Shown here piece after piece: positions 47,190-58,998 of a stretch of 64,000 nt of DNA. Source of the stretch: Corynespora cassiicola (lineage: Eukaryota > Ascomycota > Dothideomycetes > Pleosporales > Corynesporascaceae); assembly GCA_022059125.1 (NCBI GenBank), contig JAEUWY010000004.1, positions 4,092,001 to 4,156,000 of the forward strand, in the 5' to 3' direction. The number at the start of each line of letters is the position of its first letter. Position 1 is the stretch's first letter. The position numbers were made by a program, and so were the translations under genes. The notes under the pieces are model-generated. The model saw only the letters and a list, made by a program, of their open reading frames with translations. It ran no database searches and was not told the origin of the DNA.

Positions 47190-48503
47190 CATACCCTTCT
47201 CACCCTCCCCTATGAGATAGTCTATGAGATAATGAAGAATATAAAAGGCCTCGAGAACGATCGCCGTGCATCTCTCATCAATCTAGAGAGCACGTGCCGC
47301 CACTTTCGTAGTCACGTACTCGAAATACTCATATCTTCACCAGTCGTGGGTATCAACAAAATCCCACTCTTGGTTTACAATTACTGGAAATATCCACAAT
47401 ATCTTTCGAAAGCCAAATTTTTGGAAGTACAAGAGAAACCTTTGAGAGAGAAAGATTGGGTCGATTGCTTCCCGCTAGAAAACCTTTTACCATATTGCGA
47501 AGATATCATCAACAAAACAGGAATTCAAAGTTTACCAAAACAATTTTGGAGGCAAACACTAAGGACCTTTGAGCCTGCTGCTTTTCTTGGAATCCTGATA
47601 GCTGGAATGACAAATCTGGAGACCCTTTACCTGGGTCTCACCAAGCTCAGATTTGACACTGGCTTATTCAACAATTATAAGAACAAGATGGCTCATCCGA
47701 ACACGACATATTCATACCCGCTGACTCAAAATATTGCCCCCCTCAACTTAAAAAGTTGGAAATGCCCACCTAATTTTTTCGACATAGAGTCTCTCACGAG
47801 ATCTTCACCCCCTTCACAAATCTAACACACCTGACTCTTGACGCGGCAATGATATATTTGGAAGAAGATTTTTATCCCTCAAATATAGACTATGATGATA
47901 TTTCCCTCCCCATCTCTGTTCCAGAAACATTGGAGGAGCTCTCGTTCAGGAATGTGGAATGTTATGAGATTTCATCCATGACTAATGTTCTCTTCCACCT
48001 GAAGCCGCAGCTCCGAAGATTGAGGAAAGTGGTTCTTTATCTCAGACCACGGATCTCGCTTACTCAAGTCCTTCACCCAGGGATCAAATTTTGGGAGGCT
48101 ACAGCGATAATCGCTCAGAATTTGGAAGAAATCAATCTGGAGATATTTACAGGTTGCTACGCTTTCAATAATATCTCAAAGGAGGATGCTGAGAAGATAT
48201 ATAACCGGAGACAGAAGGGGAAATTCCTACATCTACTGCAGTTAAACGGATATTTCGACGGATACAAGGATTCATTTCATTGGCAGAGAGGTGATGGAGC
48301 TGAGGAAGATGTATTCTTGGGGCCTGAATACTGGAAACATATCTACCACACATTTTTCAAAATTCATAAGAAATGAAACACGAACATTATGGGCTGGAGA
48401 AGCAAAAGAAATTATCGAAGAACATAAATTCCCGGTAGCAGAAGGGGAAATTGGACTGAGAGAATGGTTTGTGCAACATCCAAGCGAAGTCAATTTGAGA
48501 TAG
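47190..48503 (+). pseudogene. broken F-box protein gene
   Basis: An F-box starts the frame (LLTLPYEIVYEIMKNI, then RRASLINLESTCRHFRSHV). LRR-like strands follow in three frames: phase A from 47190 to about 47800 (GMTNLETLYLGLTKLRFD), phase B from about 47800 to 48350 (FTNLTHLTLDAAMIYLEED, VPETLEELSFRNVECYEI), and phase A again to the stop at 48503 (AKEIIEEHKFPVAEGEIGL). Each shift lies beside a T run (about 47773 and 48353). No intron of normal size explains either one. No ATG precedes the F-box in frame; the internal ATG at 47232 falls inside it. F-box proteins bridge substrates to SCF ubiquitin ligases. It is either a pseudogene or a gene hit by two base-calling errors; the first is preferred. 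Confidence 0.6.
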
Positions 48504-48648
48504 ACCGCGGATTTGATCTGGGCCAGTGATTCACGGATTGTTCAACATATCAATATAACGGTAAGATCAACAGGCTGTGTAATATCGTTCATCTGTGGTT
48601 ATCTACTCCCTCCCTCCCCGCCCTCACCCTTCCCGGCCGGACCGCCAT

Positions 48649-49932
48649 CTACCATCCCTTCGCCATCACCCCCTTACAATGCTCAATTGCCGCGTCCAGG
48701 GTCTTGAGCTGGGGGTGATCCAGGCCCCAGCAGCGCACGCCGACCACATAGTTGGTCTTGGCGTGGGCAAGGGCGGCCAAACCCTTGCCCGGGATGTTCG
48801 GAAGGATGAAGGTCACCAGCACGCTACGCCAGCGAATCAACTCCTGGTCCTCACATCCCGCCTTGCGGAGACCTGCGATGAGATTGAGCACCTGGCGCTC
48901 AGCCTCCAGTTCCTCACCGGTTGCCGTCTCGCCTCGAGAGTGACGCTCCAGGAAGGAGGTCACTGTCTTGGCAGCGGCGGCCAGCTCGGAACGGAGCTGC
49001 TCTTGCTCAGCCCATCCGGGCTTCGTCTCATCGCAGGCCTCACAGATGCAGGACCACTCCGGCCCCTGAATCATCGCAAGTTGCTGGGCCCGATCGGCGC
49101 GAACATGAAACCACGTGTTTGCGCCGAGGCTAGAGGAAGTAATGGCGGCTCCCTTCTTGATTGGCTTGACGGCATAGATAGATACCGTTCCTTCGTCATC
49201 ATTCATGGTCATGGTGCTGTTGGGCACACATGAATGCTGTAGGCGCGAGGACAAGGCAAGAAGACTTGTTGGGAGAATCTCGGTCGCGTCCTTGTTCTTG
49301 TCATGGTCCAATAGTGTCTCGACACCGAGCGCGACGCGGTAGGGGAGATAACGGCTCGCGATGCGCCAACCCTTGATGAGGTATCCTAGGTTCGGGCACA
49401 GAAGCTGGAGGATGGCATTCTCTTGTGCTGTGCGGCCGGCCTTTGACTTGTTCAAGATTGGCATGATGGCCTCTACGACTCGCTCGATGAGATGTGCTAT
49501 GGGCCGCGTCTGCGGGGTCATATGGGGTATGAGTGTCATGTACTCCTGCTGCTTCTCTGGCGACATGGCCTCGAACTTCCACACCATCTGGTTCGCGCTT
49601 TTACTTGGAGGTGGTATCTCCATGATGGGGTATTCTGTTGCGATACATGTGCCCGGTGGAAGGTCCTTAGCGGCAAAGAGGCCTTGCGAAACTTTTGTGT
49701 AGCCCATGAACGTGTTCTTGGTTTCGATCGGCTTGATCTCATAGTTGAGCGAAGTGGCTGCACACTCTGGCATATGAGCTGAGGAGTCGCTAGAAGACAC
49801 CTGCGGGGCGTGAGAAGAATTGGCCATTTGCGCTGAGTTGTTACGAACGGTCGCCACATCAGTGTATCCTGAAGCGCCCGTATCACTGTGAGCCGAGGAG
49901 GCGGAGGTGGGGCGAGCCATGCTGGAAGGCAT
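48649..49932 (-). CDS. SET-domain protein
   Basis: An intronless 427-aa protein. A Ser/Ala-rich disordered N-terminus of about 60 residues precedes a split SET domain. The N-SET part reads GYTKVSQGLFAAKDLPPGTCI, and the C-SET signature reads LQHSCVPNSTMTMNDDEG then ISIYAVKPIKKGAAI-type sequence, where HSCxPN corresponds to the NHSCxPN cofactor-binding motif. A cysteine pair follows (WSCICEACDE), as in post-SET segments. The C-terminal 120 residues are helical. Proteins of this SMYD/SET5-like layout methylate lysines on histone or other proteins; the substrate is not predictable. The first residue before the HSC motif is Gln rather than the usual Asn. The start is the first ATG. Confidence 0.83.
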   Translation of the reverse strand: MPSSMARPTSASSAHSDTGASGYTDVATVRNNSAQMANSSHAPQVSSSDSSAHMPECAATSLNYEIKPIETKNTFMGYTKVSQGLFAAKDLPPGTCIATEYPIMEIPPPSKSANQMVWKFEAMSPEKQQEYMTLIPHMTPQTRPIAHLIERVVEAIMPILNKSKAGRTAQENAILQLLCPNLGYLIKGWRIASRYLPYRVALGVETLLDHDKNKDATEILPTSLLALSSRLQHSCVPNSTMTMNDDEGTVSIYAVKPIKKGAAITSSSLGANTWFHVRADRAQQLAMIQGPEWSCICEACDETKPGWAEQEQLRSELAAAAKTVTSFLERHSRGETATGEELEAERQVLNLIAGLRKAGCEDQELIRWRSVLVTFILPNIPGKGLAALAHAKTNYVVGVRCWGLDHPQLKTLDAAIEHCKGVMAKGW

Positions 49933-50890
49933 GTTGCAAATGAGATTGGTTGAAGATTAAGTTAAGAAGCGGAGGTAGATCAGTCAGCTCCTATAATCAG
50001 AGACTGGGCGTTTTGTATCCTCAACTCGATGAGTAGACGTTGGCGACGTAATGACCGAGAGAGAGAATGTTGCCAGCGGAAACGGTCAAGGCGGTCGAGC
50101 TGTGAAAGTTGCCGCCGGTAATGAACCGAGGCGCCCGAAAAATATGAATGCGAGATGATCGCGACGAGGATCTCCGGAAGAGAAGGATTTCGACCGGAAG
50201 CTGCGAGTGTCAAAGTATCTCTACGAGCTTCTTGTCTTAAAGAGATTAGTCGGAGAGGAATAGCTGAGGGTGACCGTGAACTGTTGGTGTAGGCAAAGTT
50301 GATACAAAAAACAAGCTGCCAGTTGATGGAGGTAAGGCTCGAGAAAGCAGAAGCTTTTGGTAGAGGACTGCGCGTATCTGGTGCAGCTCGTTGATAAATG
50401 CAAGTAGTACCTAACTGAGGTGGTGTCGGCGAAGGGAATAGAGGCAGCGGTCGAAAGTTTGTGCGCGGCAACAATTAGAGACGCCTAAACCAAAACAAGC
50501 GGTAAAAAGATATGCCGATTGCCTTGGCATGAGAACGGGCGGTTGTACGTAGTGAAAGAGACATGCACGTGATGTGCTTTCCGGCACCCTACTCTCCGGC
50601 TAATCCCCATGCCCCACCATCTCTTTGATTCCACCACAAAATTGCCAACATGCGAAGAGTCATATAGAAGGATGGCAATAGAAAGGGAAACTTCTGACGT
50701 AGAAGTGAGAGTTCAGTATAGAAAAATAGGAATGTCGCAAACGCACAGTTTGGAAATGACAAGAACCATTTGTCACAACAATCCACGCCACTACCTAGAA
50801 ATCTTGCCCCACGCAAGTCTCGGATATCATGCAAGTAGTCCCAATGAAGAAGAAGCCATAGAGGAAAGTATTTGAAACCACAAATGCTGC
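49933..50890. other. intergenic, upstream of the SET gene
   Basis: 958 bp between the SET start codon and the 3' end of the PRCC-like gene, both on the minus strand. A 164-codon minus-strand frame at 50474-49980 looks compositional and is probably leader sequence. No other gene is seen. Confidence 0.5.
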
Positions 50891-52144
50891 CTACCATCCA
50901 TATCGATTTCCAGCTTCCTTTTTGTTTCGCCTTCCAGCCGCAAAGTGCTCTTCCAACGCATCCTTTTGGGTGACGGCCATATTGACCAAGCCTTTGAGAC
51001 TGTTCTTGCCAGTGCCAGTGATGGACTTAAGAGCATTGTGTTGTACCGTCTCACCCTGTTGACGAAGTTGTTCGTTATGTAGGTATTCCTGATCGGTATT
51101 GAAGTCTACAATCTTGGCAGAAGAAAGATCAGGCCCCCTTCCTTTGCGACCAAACAACTGTCTCTTCTCAGCTTCGGTCAGATTTAACTCAGAGGCGATA
51201 CTTGTTAGCTCATTCGACGTCCCAGCAGCACTTGCCGAAGATGGTGTGTACTGGGTGGATTGATAGGCTGACTGAGTATCGTAGGTGTTGTTAGAGACGG
51301 ATAAATCACCTCCCTCCTCTGTTCCGTATAACAAGGGCTGGTACTGCCCGCTGCTTTCTCGTGGGGCGGTCTCTTCCGGCTCTTGGGCCATGGAAAATAG
51401 GGAAACCTTTTTCCTTACTGTAGGCTTCGCCTCAGGTATTGGCTGTGTCTGCGCAGATTCTTGAGCAGGCTTGGGAGGCTCTTCCACAGTAACCGGCGGG
51501 CGTATTACTGGCTTCTTCTTCATCCCTCGAGCTACGGACAATGGCATAAACTTGGGCTTGGCTTTTGGTTTGGGTGCTGGTGCTGGTGTTGACACTGCTG
51601 CTTCAGGGAGAGAAGCAGAAGAAGGTTCTCTAGCCTTGGCATCGTGTTGAGACTCTTTCTTAGGTGGTGGCAAGTTCAGCATAGCCCTGAAGTCTTCGGC
51701 CTTCATAGGCTGTTTCTTCACTGGGTTGCCATTCTCATCATATTCCTCCTCCTCCACCTTTGGTTCTCTTTTGAAGGCAGGCTCAGCGCCGGTTTTCAGG
51801 TTGATTCCAGATCCAAGCCCCTTTCCTGGCGTCTTCTTTCCAGTTGTCGCCTCCGTCGTCGCACTCGCATTTGACTTTTTAGGTGTAGGCAGCATCGCAT
51901 TAAACCCCCCAAAGGCACCGCCACCAACACGTGCGCGCTTTGCGGGTCGAGCTTCGACCTCAATATCATCCTTTTCTGCTTCTGAGCGAGCAAGGGCTGG
52001 AAGATTGACTCTGATTTTGCCTGGGTTCGAGCGGTCGACTATTTTTTGAAAGGCTGGCTTCGGTGCCGGTTTCGCAATAGGTTGAGGTACGGACTTCGTC
52101 TCGGTATCCGACTCTTCCGAGTCAGAGTAGGCGATGAGGTTCAT
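50891..52144 (-). CDS. PRCC-like nuclear protein
   Basis: An intronless 417-aa protein. It begins MNLIAYSDSEESDTE, the typical acidic start of PRCC homologues (LxxYxxSDxE). A Pro/Lys-rich, largely disordered body follows, with a basic stretch (RPAKRARVGG) likely to act as a nuclear localisation signal and SLFSMAQEPEE-type segments. The conserved C-terminal domain reads NELTSIASELNLTEAEKRQLFGRKGRG, then KIVDFNTDQEYLHNEQLRQQ, then KDALEEHFAAGRRNKKEAGNRYGW. Human PRCC is found in spliceosomes and interacts with MAD2B. The exact fungal role is unknown. It is divergent from sin1, with 258 bp between start codons. Confidence 0.86.
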   Translation of the reverse strand: MNLIAYSDSEESDTETKSVPQPIAKPAPKPAFQKIVDRSNPGKIRVNLPALARSEAEKDDIEVEARPAKRARVGGGAFGGFNAMLPTPKKSNASATTEATTGKKTPGKGLGSGINLKTGAEPAFKREPKVEEEEYDENGNPVKKQPMKAEDFRAMLNLPPPKKESQHDAKAREPSSASLPEAAVSTPAPAPKPKAKPKFMPLSVARGMKKKPVIRPPVTVEEPPKPAQESAQTQPIPEAKPTVRKKVSLFSMAQEPEETAPRESSGQYQPLLYGTEEGGDLSVSNNTYDTQSAYQSTQYTPSSASAAGTSNELTSIASELNLTEAEKRQLFGRKGRGPDLSSAKIVDFNTDQEYLHNEQLRQQGETVQHNALKSITGTGKNSLKGLVNMAVTQKDALEEHFAAGRRNKKEAGNRYGW

Positions 52145-52402
52145 GACGACGATTTGTGTTGCAGCGCGGAGTGGGGAGGTGGCGTTGAGATGAAGTAGGC
52201 GATGAAATCACCGACGGCGCAGTCGAGATGATCGCCGTTGCCAAGGACCGCGGCTGCAAGGGTCCCGAGCCTCACCGTGACCTCTCCCCGCAACAAGACC
52301 ACCTCAGTCGCCCTCTCCAACCTTCTATACCTTCGTGATACCCCTTCAGCTGGCCTGAATCTTATACGACATAGTGGGATATGACAGGCTAAGGCAGCAG
52401 TC
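52145..52402. promoter_or_regulatory. bidirectional promoter, PRCC-like / sin1
   Basis: 258 bp separate the divergent ATGs. The sequence is mixed, with no clear TATA box. Confidence 0.55.
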
Positions 52403-54955
52403 ATGTCACTCCTCCAGAATGAAGAGTAAACCCCCCGCATCACCTCCGCATCGACGCGCTAGCTGACACCCCCCAGTTTTGTCCTGTACCAGCTGCGTAC
52501 AGCCTACCTCTCTTCGATCAAAGATGGAGTCGGTGAGAGGTTGATCAATGTAAACTCATCTGTCCTCAATAATCCCGCCTTCCGCGCCGCTGGCTGGGCA
52601 CCCAATGCCGCCGACATCAAGCGCACCTACTCCCCGCCGATTCCCACCGCCATCACTTCCGAATACTTCCAGGCCCCACGTTCTGCTGCTTTGAAGGCTC
52701 CGGAAGGCTTCGGAGAAGATGAAGAGGAAGGAGGTATGGTCACCGGGGCAGGCGGAAGCACCGAGACTGTCGGACCAACATTGAATGCGAAACGACGCCG
52801 CAGGAGAGAACAACTAGAAGAGGAGGATAGCAGTGATCTCAGCGACGAGAGTGATGATGATGGCGATACACAGCGTCCTGTGAATCAGATCAAGTTCACC
52901 AAGATGCCCTTGCGGACACGTGCTGGCTCATCTCCTATTCGTGGCTCTGCTTTGCGAAGCGGGCTGACAGACAATGGAGAAGGCCCATCCGTCATGGTCA
53001 CATCTCCATCTCGACCTCCGGATAGTCGTCTTCGTCGTGGCTCCCTTGGTGCTGTTGAGACGATCAAGGAGCGAGCAAGGAGAGACACCGTGACCAGCAG
53101 CGAGATGTCTTCAGAAAATGAGGGAGATTCTCTAACGTTTCAGAAGCGAAAGGTCAACCCTCACAAAGCGCCAAAATCGAGCCATTTTCTCGCTCAGCGT
53201 ATCCAAGAAGACGACCGCGAAGGACTTGAGGCTCTTGACGAGGGGAACGAATCGGATAGCAGCCTGTCGTCTGAATTCTCAGGCACGGCCGACAGCGGTT
53301 CGCTCATTGGGGAAGGTGACGATCCTCTTGACTCGTCACCTCCGACAGCGCTCCCAAACATGCCTACCATGACTCCTTTTGCCAACATGTCGCCCAAGAA
53401 GCCAAGGCCGCAGCCAACCCCGACTCTACAGGCACTACCCCCGCCGAGGCCGATCAGTTTTGTTCCACCAGTCAGCGCGCTAACACAAGCCCTCCAGGCA
53501 AAAGAAAAGAAGCCATCCAATCCACTGCAACGCTTTGCAAGTTGGTCTGCTGCTAGTGAAGCCCAGCAGAACCCTATATACATAAAGATTTACTGCCCGT
53601 TCTCTTCGAAGCCATCCAAGGCTATTGAGCTTCTCATCAGGAAGTTTGACGACAAAGGCGAGGCAGTGACGGTGGGTGAAGCTATTGGATACGCTTTGTT
53701 GCGATATCAAGAAGAAAAGTGGGAGCCCATTTTGCCACCAGAAAAGATGAATGTCAACTGCTGGGTTTTGAGAATGTACGACGATGGCGAGATTGATGAC
53801 GAGTTCCCACCATTGACGAGGAATAAACCGCTCATGGACTTTGCTTCTAATAATAGCCGTGGTATGAGACCTCGAGCCCGGGACAAGCCCTGGGATGAGT
53901 TTGGTTTGGTCGAGGCTACCGAGAGGGAAATCATGGAGAACGATAAGTTGACACCAATCTATTCCCGCGAAGCTGCAGCAGCCCTGGCATCACAAAAAGC
54001 ATTGGATGAGCCTCAAGAAGAGAAGAAGCCGGCGCCTAAGCCCATCCCCTCGCGAGCCAAGAGCTTCCGCAATCCCATCACGGGCCCATCATTTGCACCT
54101 ACTGCAACCCGCAAAGATATTTCCGCCCTGGCAGATGCACCTGCTGTTTCTTCATCTTCTGCCGCCACGCGTACCGGGGCGCCCAAAATTGTCAACGTCC
54201 ATTTTACCGATGAGCATTTCAACACGAAGCACATTCCCGTACCATGCACAACCGATAGCTATATCGCCGAAATCTTCGACAAAGTCTGCCGCGACCTTCA
54301 TTTGGACAAGGGTCTTTTTGTTTTGAAGGTTTCTGGCAGTACTACAGTGGCTCCATCGGATCGCACTGTCGAAGCTCTTGGCACGCGTATGGACTTGGAT
54401 CTTGTTCGTCGACGTTTTGTCGGCGACGGTGTCTTTGGTCTCGCGGGCTCCCCAGGCTCCTCATCGCCGAATGCACCTCTCATCATCTCAACAGGTGCCG
54501 CGCCTAAGAAGACGAAAAAGGCAGATCGGACGGCGGCAGCCGTCTCTGGCGCAAGTCTCATTCACCCTCTCGCCAAACACGCCGATGCCGCTCTCACCCT
54601 CACTCAGACCTCCTATTACCGCCGCTTTCCCGTTATGCGCAAACAACCAATGTCATTCTCTGCGTCCACACCCCGTGTCCTTGCTTTGGACAACGAATAC
54701 ATGCACATCATGCCGGGAGAGACCGGAACTGCGAAACAGCTCTTCGATGCTCCGAATAAGACTACCACAGTGCATTTCTCGAGTATTGTGGGTAGTAAAG
54801 TCAGCAAAAAGCACCCCAAGATGTTCCGCGTCATCGTCTTCAAGGAGCGTGAGACTAAGAGGTACGACTTCGAAGCGCAGAGCCATGAAGATGCCGTTGT
54901 TATTGTCAAGGAGATCAAAAAGGGTGTTGAACGATTTCAGGAGGGCATAGTATAA
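52403..54955 (+). CDS. sin1: Sin1/Avo1-type TORC2 subunit
   Basis: Exons 52403-52425 (23 nt) and 52477-54955 with a 51-bp intron (branch GCTGAC) give 833 aa. Splicing yields MSLLQNEDFVLYQLRTAYLS then GVGERLINVNSSVLNNPAFR, the conserved Sin1 N-terminus. An acidic/basic disordered region follows (KRRRRREQLEEEDSSDLSDE). The CRIM domain is at about 375-470 (YIKIYCPFSSKPSKAIELLI, GEAIGYALLRYQEEKW, NCWVLRMYDDGEIDDEFPPL). A Ras-binding-like region (VNVHFTDEHFNTKHIPVP) and a C-terminal PH domain (SYYRRFPVMRKQ...FRVIVFKERETKRYDFEAQS) complete the set. Sin1 recruits AGC kinase substrates to TOR complex 2 and binds membranes. The 23-nt first exon is easy to miss in automatic annotation. Confidence 0.95.
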
Positions 54956-56953
54956 GGCGAAGCTTTTGGGTGGCGGCTTCTTTAGCCTTTGGCGCTTTTT
55001 TGGGTCGTGGCGTTGCTTGTGTGCTGCATGTGGAGTTTTTGGAGTTGGTGGAAGCTGGGTGTAGGATACTGGCATAGCTTCAGTTCGGCGTGCATATTGC
55101 AATAGACATGGAATATTCTCGTTCTTTCAATTCTTGATGAGATGTGATGTTGAATTAACCCAGCGTTAGGCCGGGAAAATCGGTTTTTCTACGTCACAGT
55201 CAATTGTAGGCTATGTAGCCCTTTGTCCATTAGGTTTAGGGTTAAAATGGGAAGTAGGAGAAGTTTAACTCTCCTATTAATATGATCTGGATCATGAATT
55301 GTTGATTCTCGTCACTAACATTCTATAAATCACGCTCGGCTTGGGTTGCCCTTCATCATTTTTGTGAATCTTGTCAGGGTATGGAACTTTGCCTCTTGCA
55401 GTCACTTAATTCGCTCTACCTTTAACATGCCCATTCTTTGCAATAATAGTCTACGTTGTTCCTTGCAAACTTCGGTCATGGGTTGGGATTCTTATCTTTG
55501 AGGATATCTGGTACGAAGATGCGTTAGACATGTAGACGGACGAAATTGGTTCCTGGTGACAGGCAAAGCTCCAACCCCATATCGCAAGTTATGATGAATG
55601 TGGTGACATATTCATAGCAATATTTTCTCAAAGAATTTATCAGTCTTATACAGTTAATGGGGCATCAACATTAAGTGAATGTAAGTATTTGTGGCGTTCA
55701 AGGATTTATACATATCGTTATAAGCATGTGTCTGCTAGCCTATTATATTCAGAACCTATAGGAGACGCCCCCTTCTAAACTTTCGTATATTTCCCATAAT
55801 AAAGGTAGTTGAGGATAGAGAGCTCCGTATAAAACATAAAAAGACTGTTTTTTAATACACTAAATAACTCTATTGATTTGGGACTGCCATGTATTTTGGA
55901 AATCGCTTAACTGCTTCATTTGTGACGATTTAGTTCTTCATTTTTAAATGAAATACCCTTAGCTCCAGCTCCAGCTCATTTTTATGCTTTTAGAGCTCCC
56001 TTACTCGTTGTGATGATGAGCTGCAGTTTTCGCATCACGTGCAAAATTGCGTTCGCTCAAACTATATCAGTGAATTCCGCCGGCCCTGCAAGTAACAATT
56101 CGAATTTATGTATCATAGAATGATAATAAATTGTGTGAGCAAGATACGAGTTGGTTGTGTACACTTGTCTCGAAATAAGATTAGATAGATGGCTAACCAG
56201 ATCATGCATTTGACTTCAACTTTACCTCAAAAGCTTCGTACGCAAGATTTACATACATTCGCATGCATCAAAAAGCATTTAAACAATGATTGTATTTATT
56301 TATGCTGCACCTTTCGTCCTCTGCCTAGCTCAAATATCTAGCGCAGCACAGCCTTTATCAAATTAAATAAAGCAATTACAAAGCAGATACGGCATCAAGT
56401 ACTTACTATCAAAATAAACTAGATATTAAGGCTGGGGAGGGGAAGAAATTTTCGTGTTCAAGAAATTTGAAAAATTCGCTGTGCTCATGTTGCAAGAATT
56501 CAGTCTCGCGGAGATAAGATCGATAACGGAGTTACATTGACGTAGAATACTCTGACATCGAACACTCATGATATAAGTCCGCCTTATTTCCGCCGCCTTC
56601 CTTCGTCCATTAGACTCCAAAACTTTCAAGGTAGGGTTTCTCCAAATGCATGATTCTACCTGAACAAGGATCGAGCATCTAGTAGAATTCAAAACCGTCG
56701 GCTTGAGCCAATGCTCGGCACTCCTTAAAGCCGCGACCGCCCACAATATCTCCACCATAGCTGCAGAGAAAGCAGACAAAAATTGCACCAAACTATAAAT
56801 CCATAGTTTCCCCCCCTCCATTTGATTTATTCTCAACCATAACCCAAGCATCATCGCATCCAACCCAAAACGCTCTACACTCTACTTTTATCAAATAACT
56901 GTTCTCTTTATCTTTCAACGACCTTTTAATTGTCAAGCCTGCCGATTTTAGCC
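54956..56953. other. AT-rich intergenic region
   Basis: 2.0 kb without a supported gene. From about 55100 it is clearly AT-rich with many stops. A minus-strand ATG frame at 56854-56426 (142 aa, hydrophobic start, no recognised family) ends close to the aldo-keto reductase gene and is left uncalled. Confidence 0.5.
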
Positions 56954-57976
56954 ATGTCTCTTCCAACTGCTCCTCTTGGCCGCAATGGCCCTCAAGTCAC
57001 GCGCTGTGGCCTTGGTCTAATGGGACTTTCCATAGCCTACGGTGCGATCAAACCTGACAGCGAAAGACTTGCGCTCCTAGATCGCGCATATGAAACGGGC
57101 GTACGATTCTGGGATACGGCGGACATGTACGGCGACAACGAATTACTGATTGCGAAATGGTTTCAAGCGAACCCCGACAAACGCCAAAACATCTTCCTTG
57201 CGACCAAATTTGCAAACAGACTCTTCCCCGATGGATCTAGGGCTGTAGACAGCACTCCAGAGTATGCGAAAGAAGCTCTTGAAACAAGTTTGAGGCGCCT
57301 GAATTTGCCGAGCGTGGACCTGTACTATGTACACCGCGTTGACTTGAAGACGCCTATCGAAAAGACGATGGAAGCAATGGTAGAGCTCAAGAACCAGGGA
57401 AAATTCAAATACATCGGGCTCTCAGAAGTGTCTTCATCGACATTGCGTCGCGCGCACGCCATCCACCCAATCACTGCAGTTCAAGTCGAATACTCGCCCT
57501 TCGCTCTAGAAATCGAAAATGAGAACGGAACCGACTTGCTCAAGACGGCCCGCGAACTCGGCGTCGCGATCGTCGCTTACAGCCCACTTGGGCGCGGCCT
57601 ATTTACCGGCGCAATCAAAAGCTTGGCCGATCTCGAAGAAGGCGACTTTCGCAGGATGATTCCACGCTTCAGCGAGGAGAACTTTCCTAAGAATGTAAAG
57701 TTGGTGGATCAGCTCACGGAAGTTGCCAAGAAGAAGGGTGTGACGCCTGGACAGCTTACGCTGGCGTGGTTGCTGGCACAGGGCGAAGATGTCTTTCCCA
57801 TCCCAGGCACAACGAACCAAGCCAGACTTTTGGAGAATGTAGAGAGTATGAAAATTCAATTAAATGAGGAGGAGAATCGGGAAATCAGGAAGCTTGTGGA
57901 TACGGCGGATGTGAAGGGCGAGAGGTACCCTGAAGGCTTCGTGGAATTCAACTTTGGGGACACACCTGCTCTGTAG
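56954..57976 (+). CDS. aldo-keto reductase (AKR13/YakC-like)
   Basis: An intronless 340-aa (beta/alpha)8 reductase. The catalytic tetrad is complete: D54 and Y59 in FWDTADMYGDNE, K85 in LATKFAN, and H127 in YYVHRVD. The NADPH-binding strand reads VAYSPLGRGLFTG, and the C-terminal cofactor loop reads FPIPGTTNQARLLEN. The family reduces aldehydes and ketones with NADPH in the cytosol; members of this branch include fungal pyridoxal-reductase-like and stress-related enzymes, and the substrate is open. The ATG at 56954 gives the standard start MSLPTAPLGRNGPQV. No neighbouring pathway genes suggest a substrate. Confidence 0.93.
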   Translation: MSLPTAPLGRNGPQVTRCGLGLMGLSIAYGAIKPDSERLALLDRAYETGVRFWDTADMYGDNELLIAKWFQANPDKRQNIFLATKFANRLFPDGSRAVDSTPEYAKEALETSLRRLNLPSVDLYYVHRVDLKTPIEKTMEAMVELKNQGKFKYIGLSEVSSSTLRRAHAIHPITAVQVEYSPFALEIENENGTDLLKTARELGVAIVAYSPLGRGLFTGAIKSLADLEEGDFRRMIPRFSEENFPKNVKLVDQLTEVAKKKGVTPGQLTLAWLLAQGEDVFPIPGTTNQARLLENVESMKIQLNEEENREIRKLVDTADVKGERYPEGFVEFNFGDTPAL

Positions 57977-58998
57977 ACCCATTGAAGATCCACAGTAGTA
58001 GTTGTAATTAGAAGCTGCTTAATTATATGTTCAGAAGTACATACAAATTCAAACAAATACCGAGTCTCCTAAATAGCGCAAATATTAGACAAGAAAGCAG
58101 GGGTAGACATGTGTCTCTGTGAAGTTCATGTATTTATTCATTCATTTATGTGTGAGCTCCAACTCATGAGATGCATGCTTCGCAGGGTCAACCAGATCAC
58201 CAAGCTGTTAATTTGAATGGTGATCCATTATATCAATTTTTACTGGGCCGACGCTTTTGGTAGACTTAGTGTCAAGTTGCTTCTCTGGCATCTGGTCTGC
58301 TCGAAATGTAATTCCCACTTTACGGATGAAATTCCATACAACAGGAATGTTTCCATTTTCGAAGAATATGTTCGCAATTTTAATTGGCTGGGTGTAAGAA
58401 AGGTAGTAAGCGCTATTTGTACTCAGATTTCTGGTATCTTTGTCTGCGAGCCATGATCCAAAAGTCTCGCTACCTGTTAGAGTAGTTTTACTTCCAATGC
58501 TCTGTGTGATAGAAAAGAAAGGATAAAAAACGTGGCTATTCAAGTAAAATAGGCAAAATTACACGCGGACCGGGGTCCAAAAATCGCAGAACAGACACAC
58601 CAGGGCTACCCCTAAACAATTCCCGGAGACACAATATAACGTATTTATAAGTTTATTGTAAGCAACAAGCAGGTGAACAGGTAGCGCTTTACTTATCCTA
58701 AAATATCCCATGAGCTCCTTGCTCAAAATGCCACGACTGCCTGATATGACCTTACCGGTACTTGTTGAGCCTGGACACAAGTTCAAGAAAGAGCAATGAA
58801 TCACGCTGCAGTTTCGTCGTCAAAATTCTTTCCTCACCATCTTTCTACCGATTCTGCATCTCAACCTTTTCTCCGAAATCACATTGTTCACTTGACCTAA
58901 AAGTCTTCATACCTTCCAGAGCAGCATCCTTAACGAGTAGCTTGCTGGCAAGTCTCACATCTCCCACTCCCACTCCACTAACCACCTCAGCACCCAAA
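57977..58998. other. intergenic, no supported gene
   Basis: 1.0 kb. A minus-strand frame at 58543-58208 lacks an early ATG and a recognisable family; its end (VWNFIRKVGITFRADQMPEK) might be a relic exon. The last 200 bp are pyrimidine-rich and form the leader of the plus-strand secreted protein. Confidence 0.45.

Noticed and set aside
49980..50474. 164-codon minus-strand frame upstream of the SET gene
   Set aside because: Ser/Arg/Leu compositional sequence in the promoter or leader, with no recognised domain.
56426..56863. Hydrophobic-start minus-strand frame in AT-rich sequence
   Set aside because: First ATG is at 56854, no family is recognised, and it overlaps the promoter side of the aldo-keto reductase.
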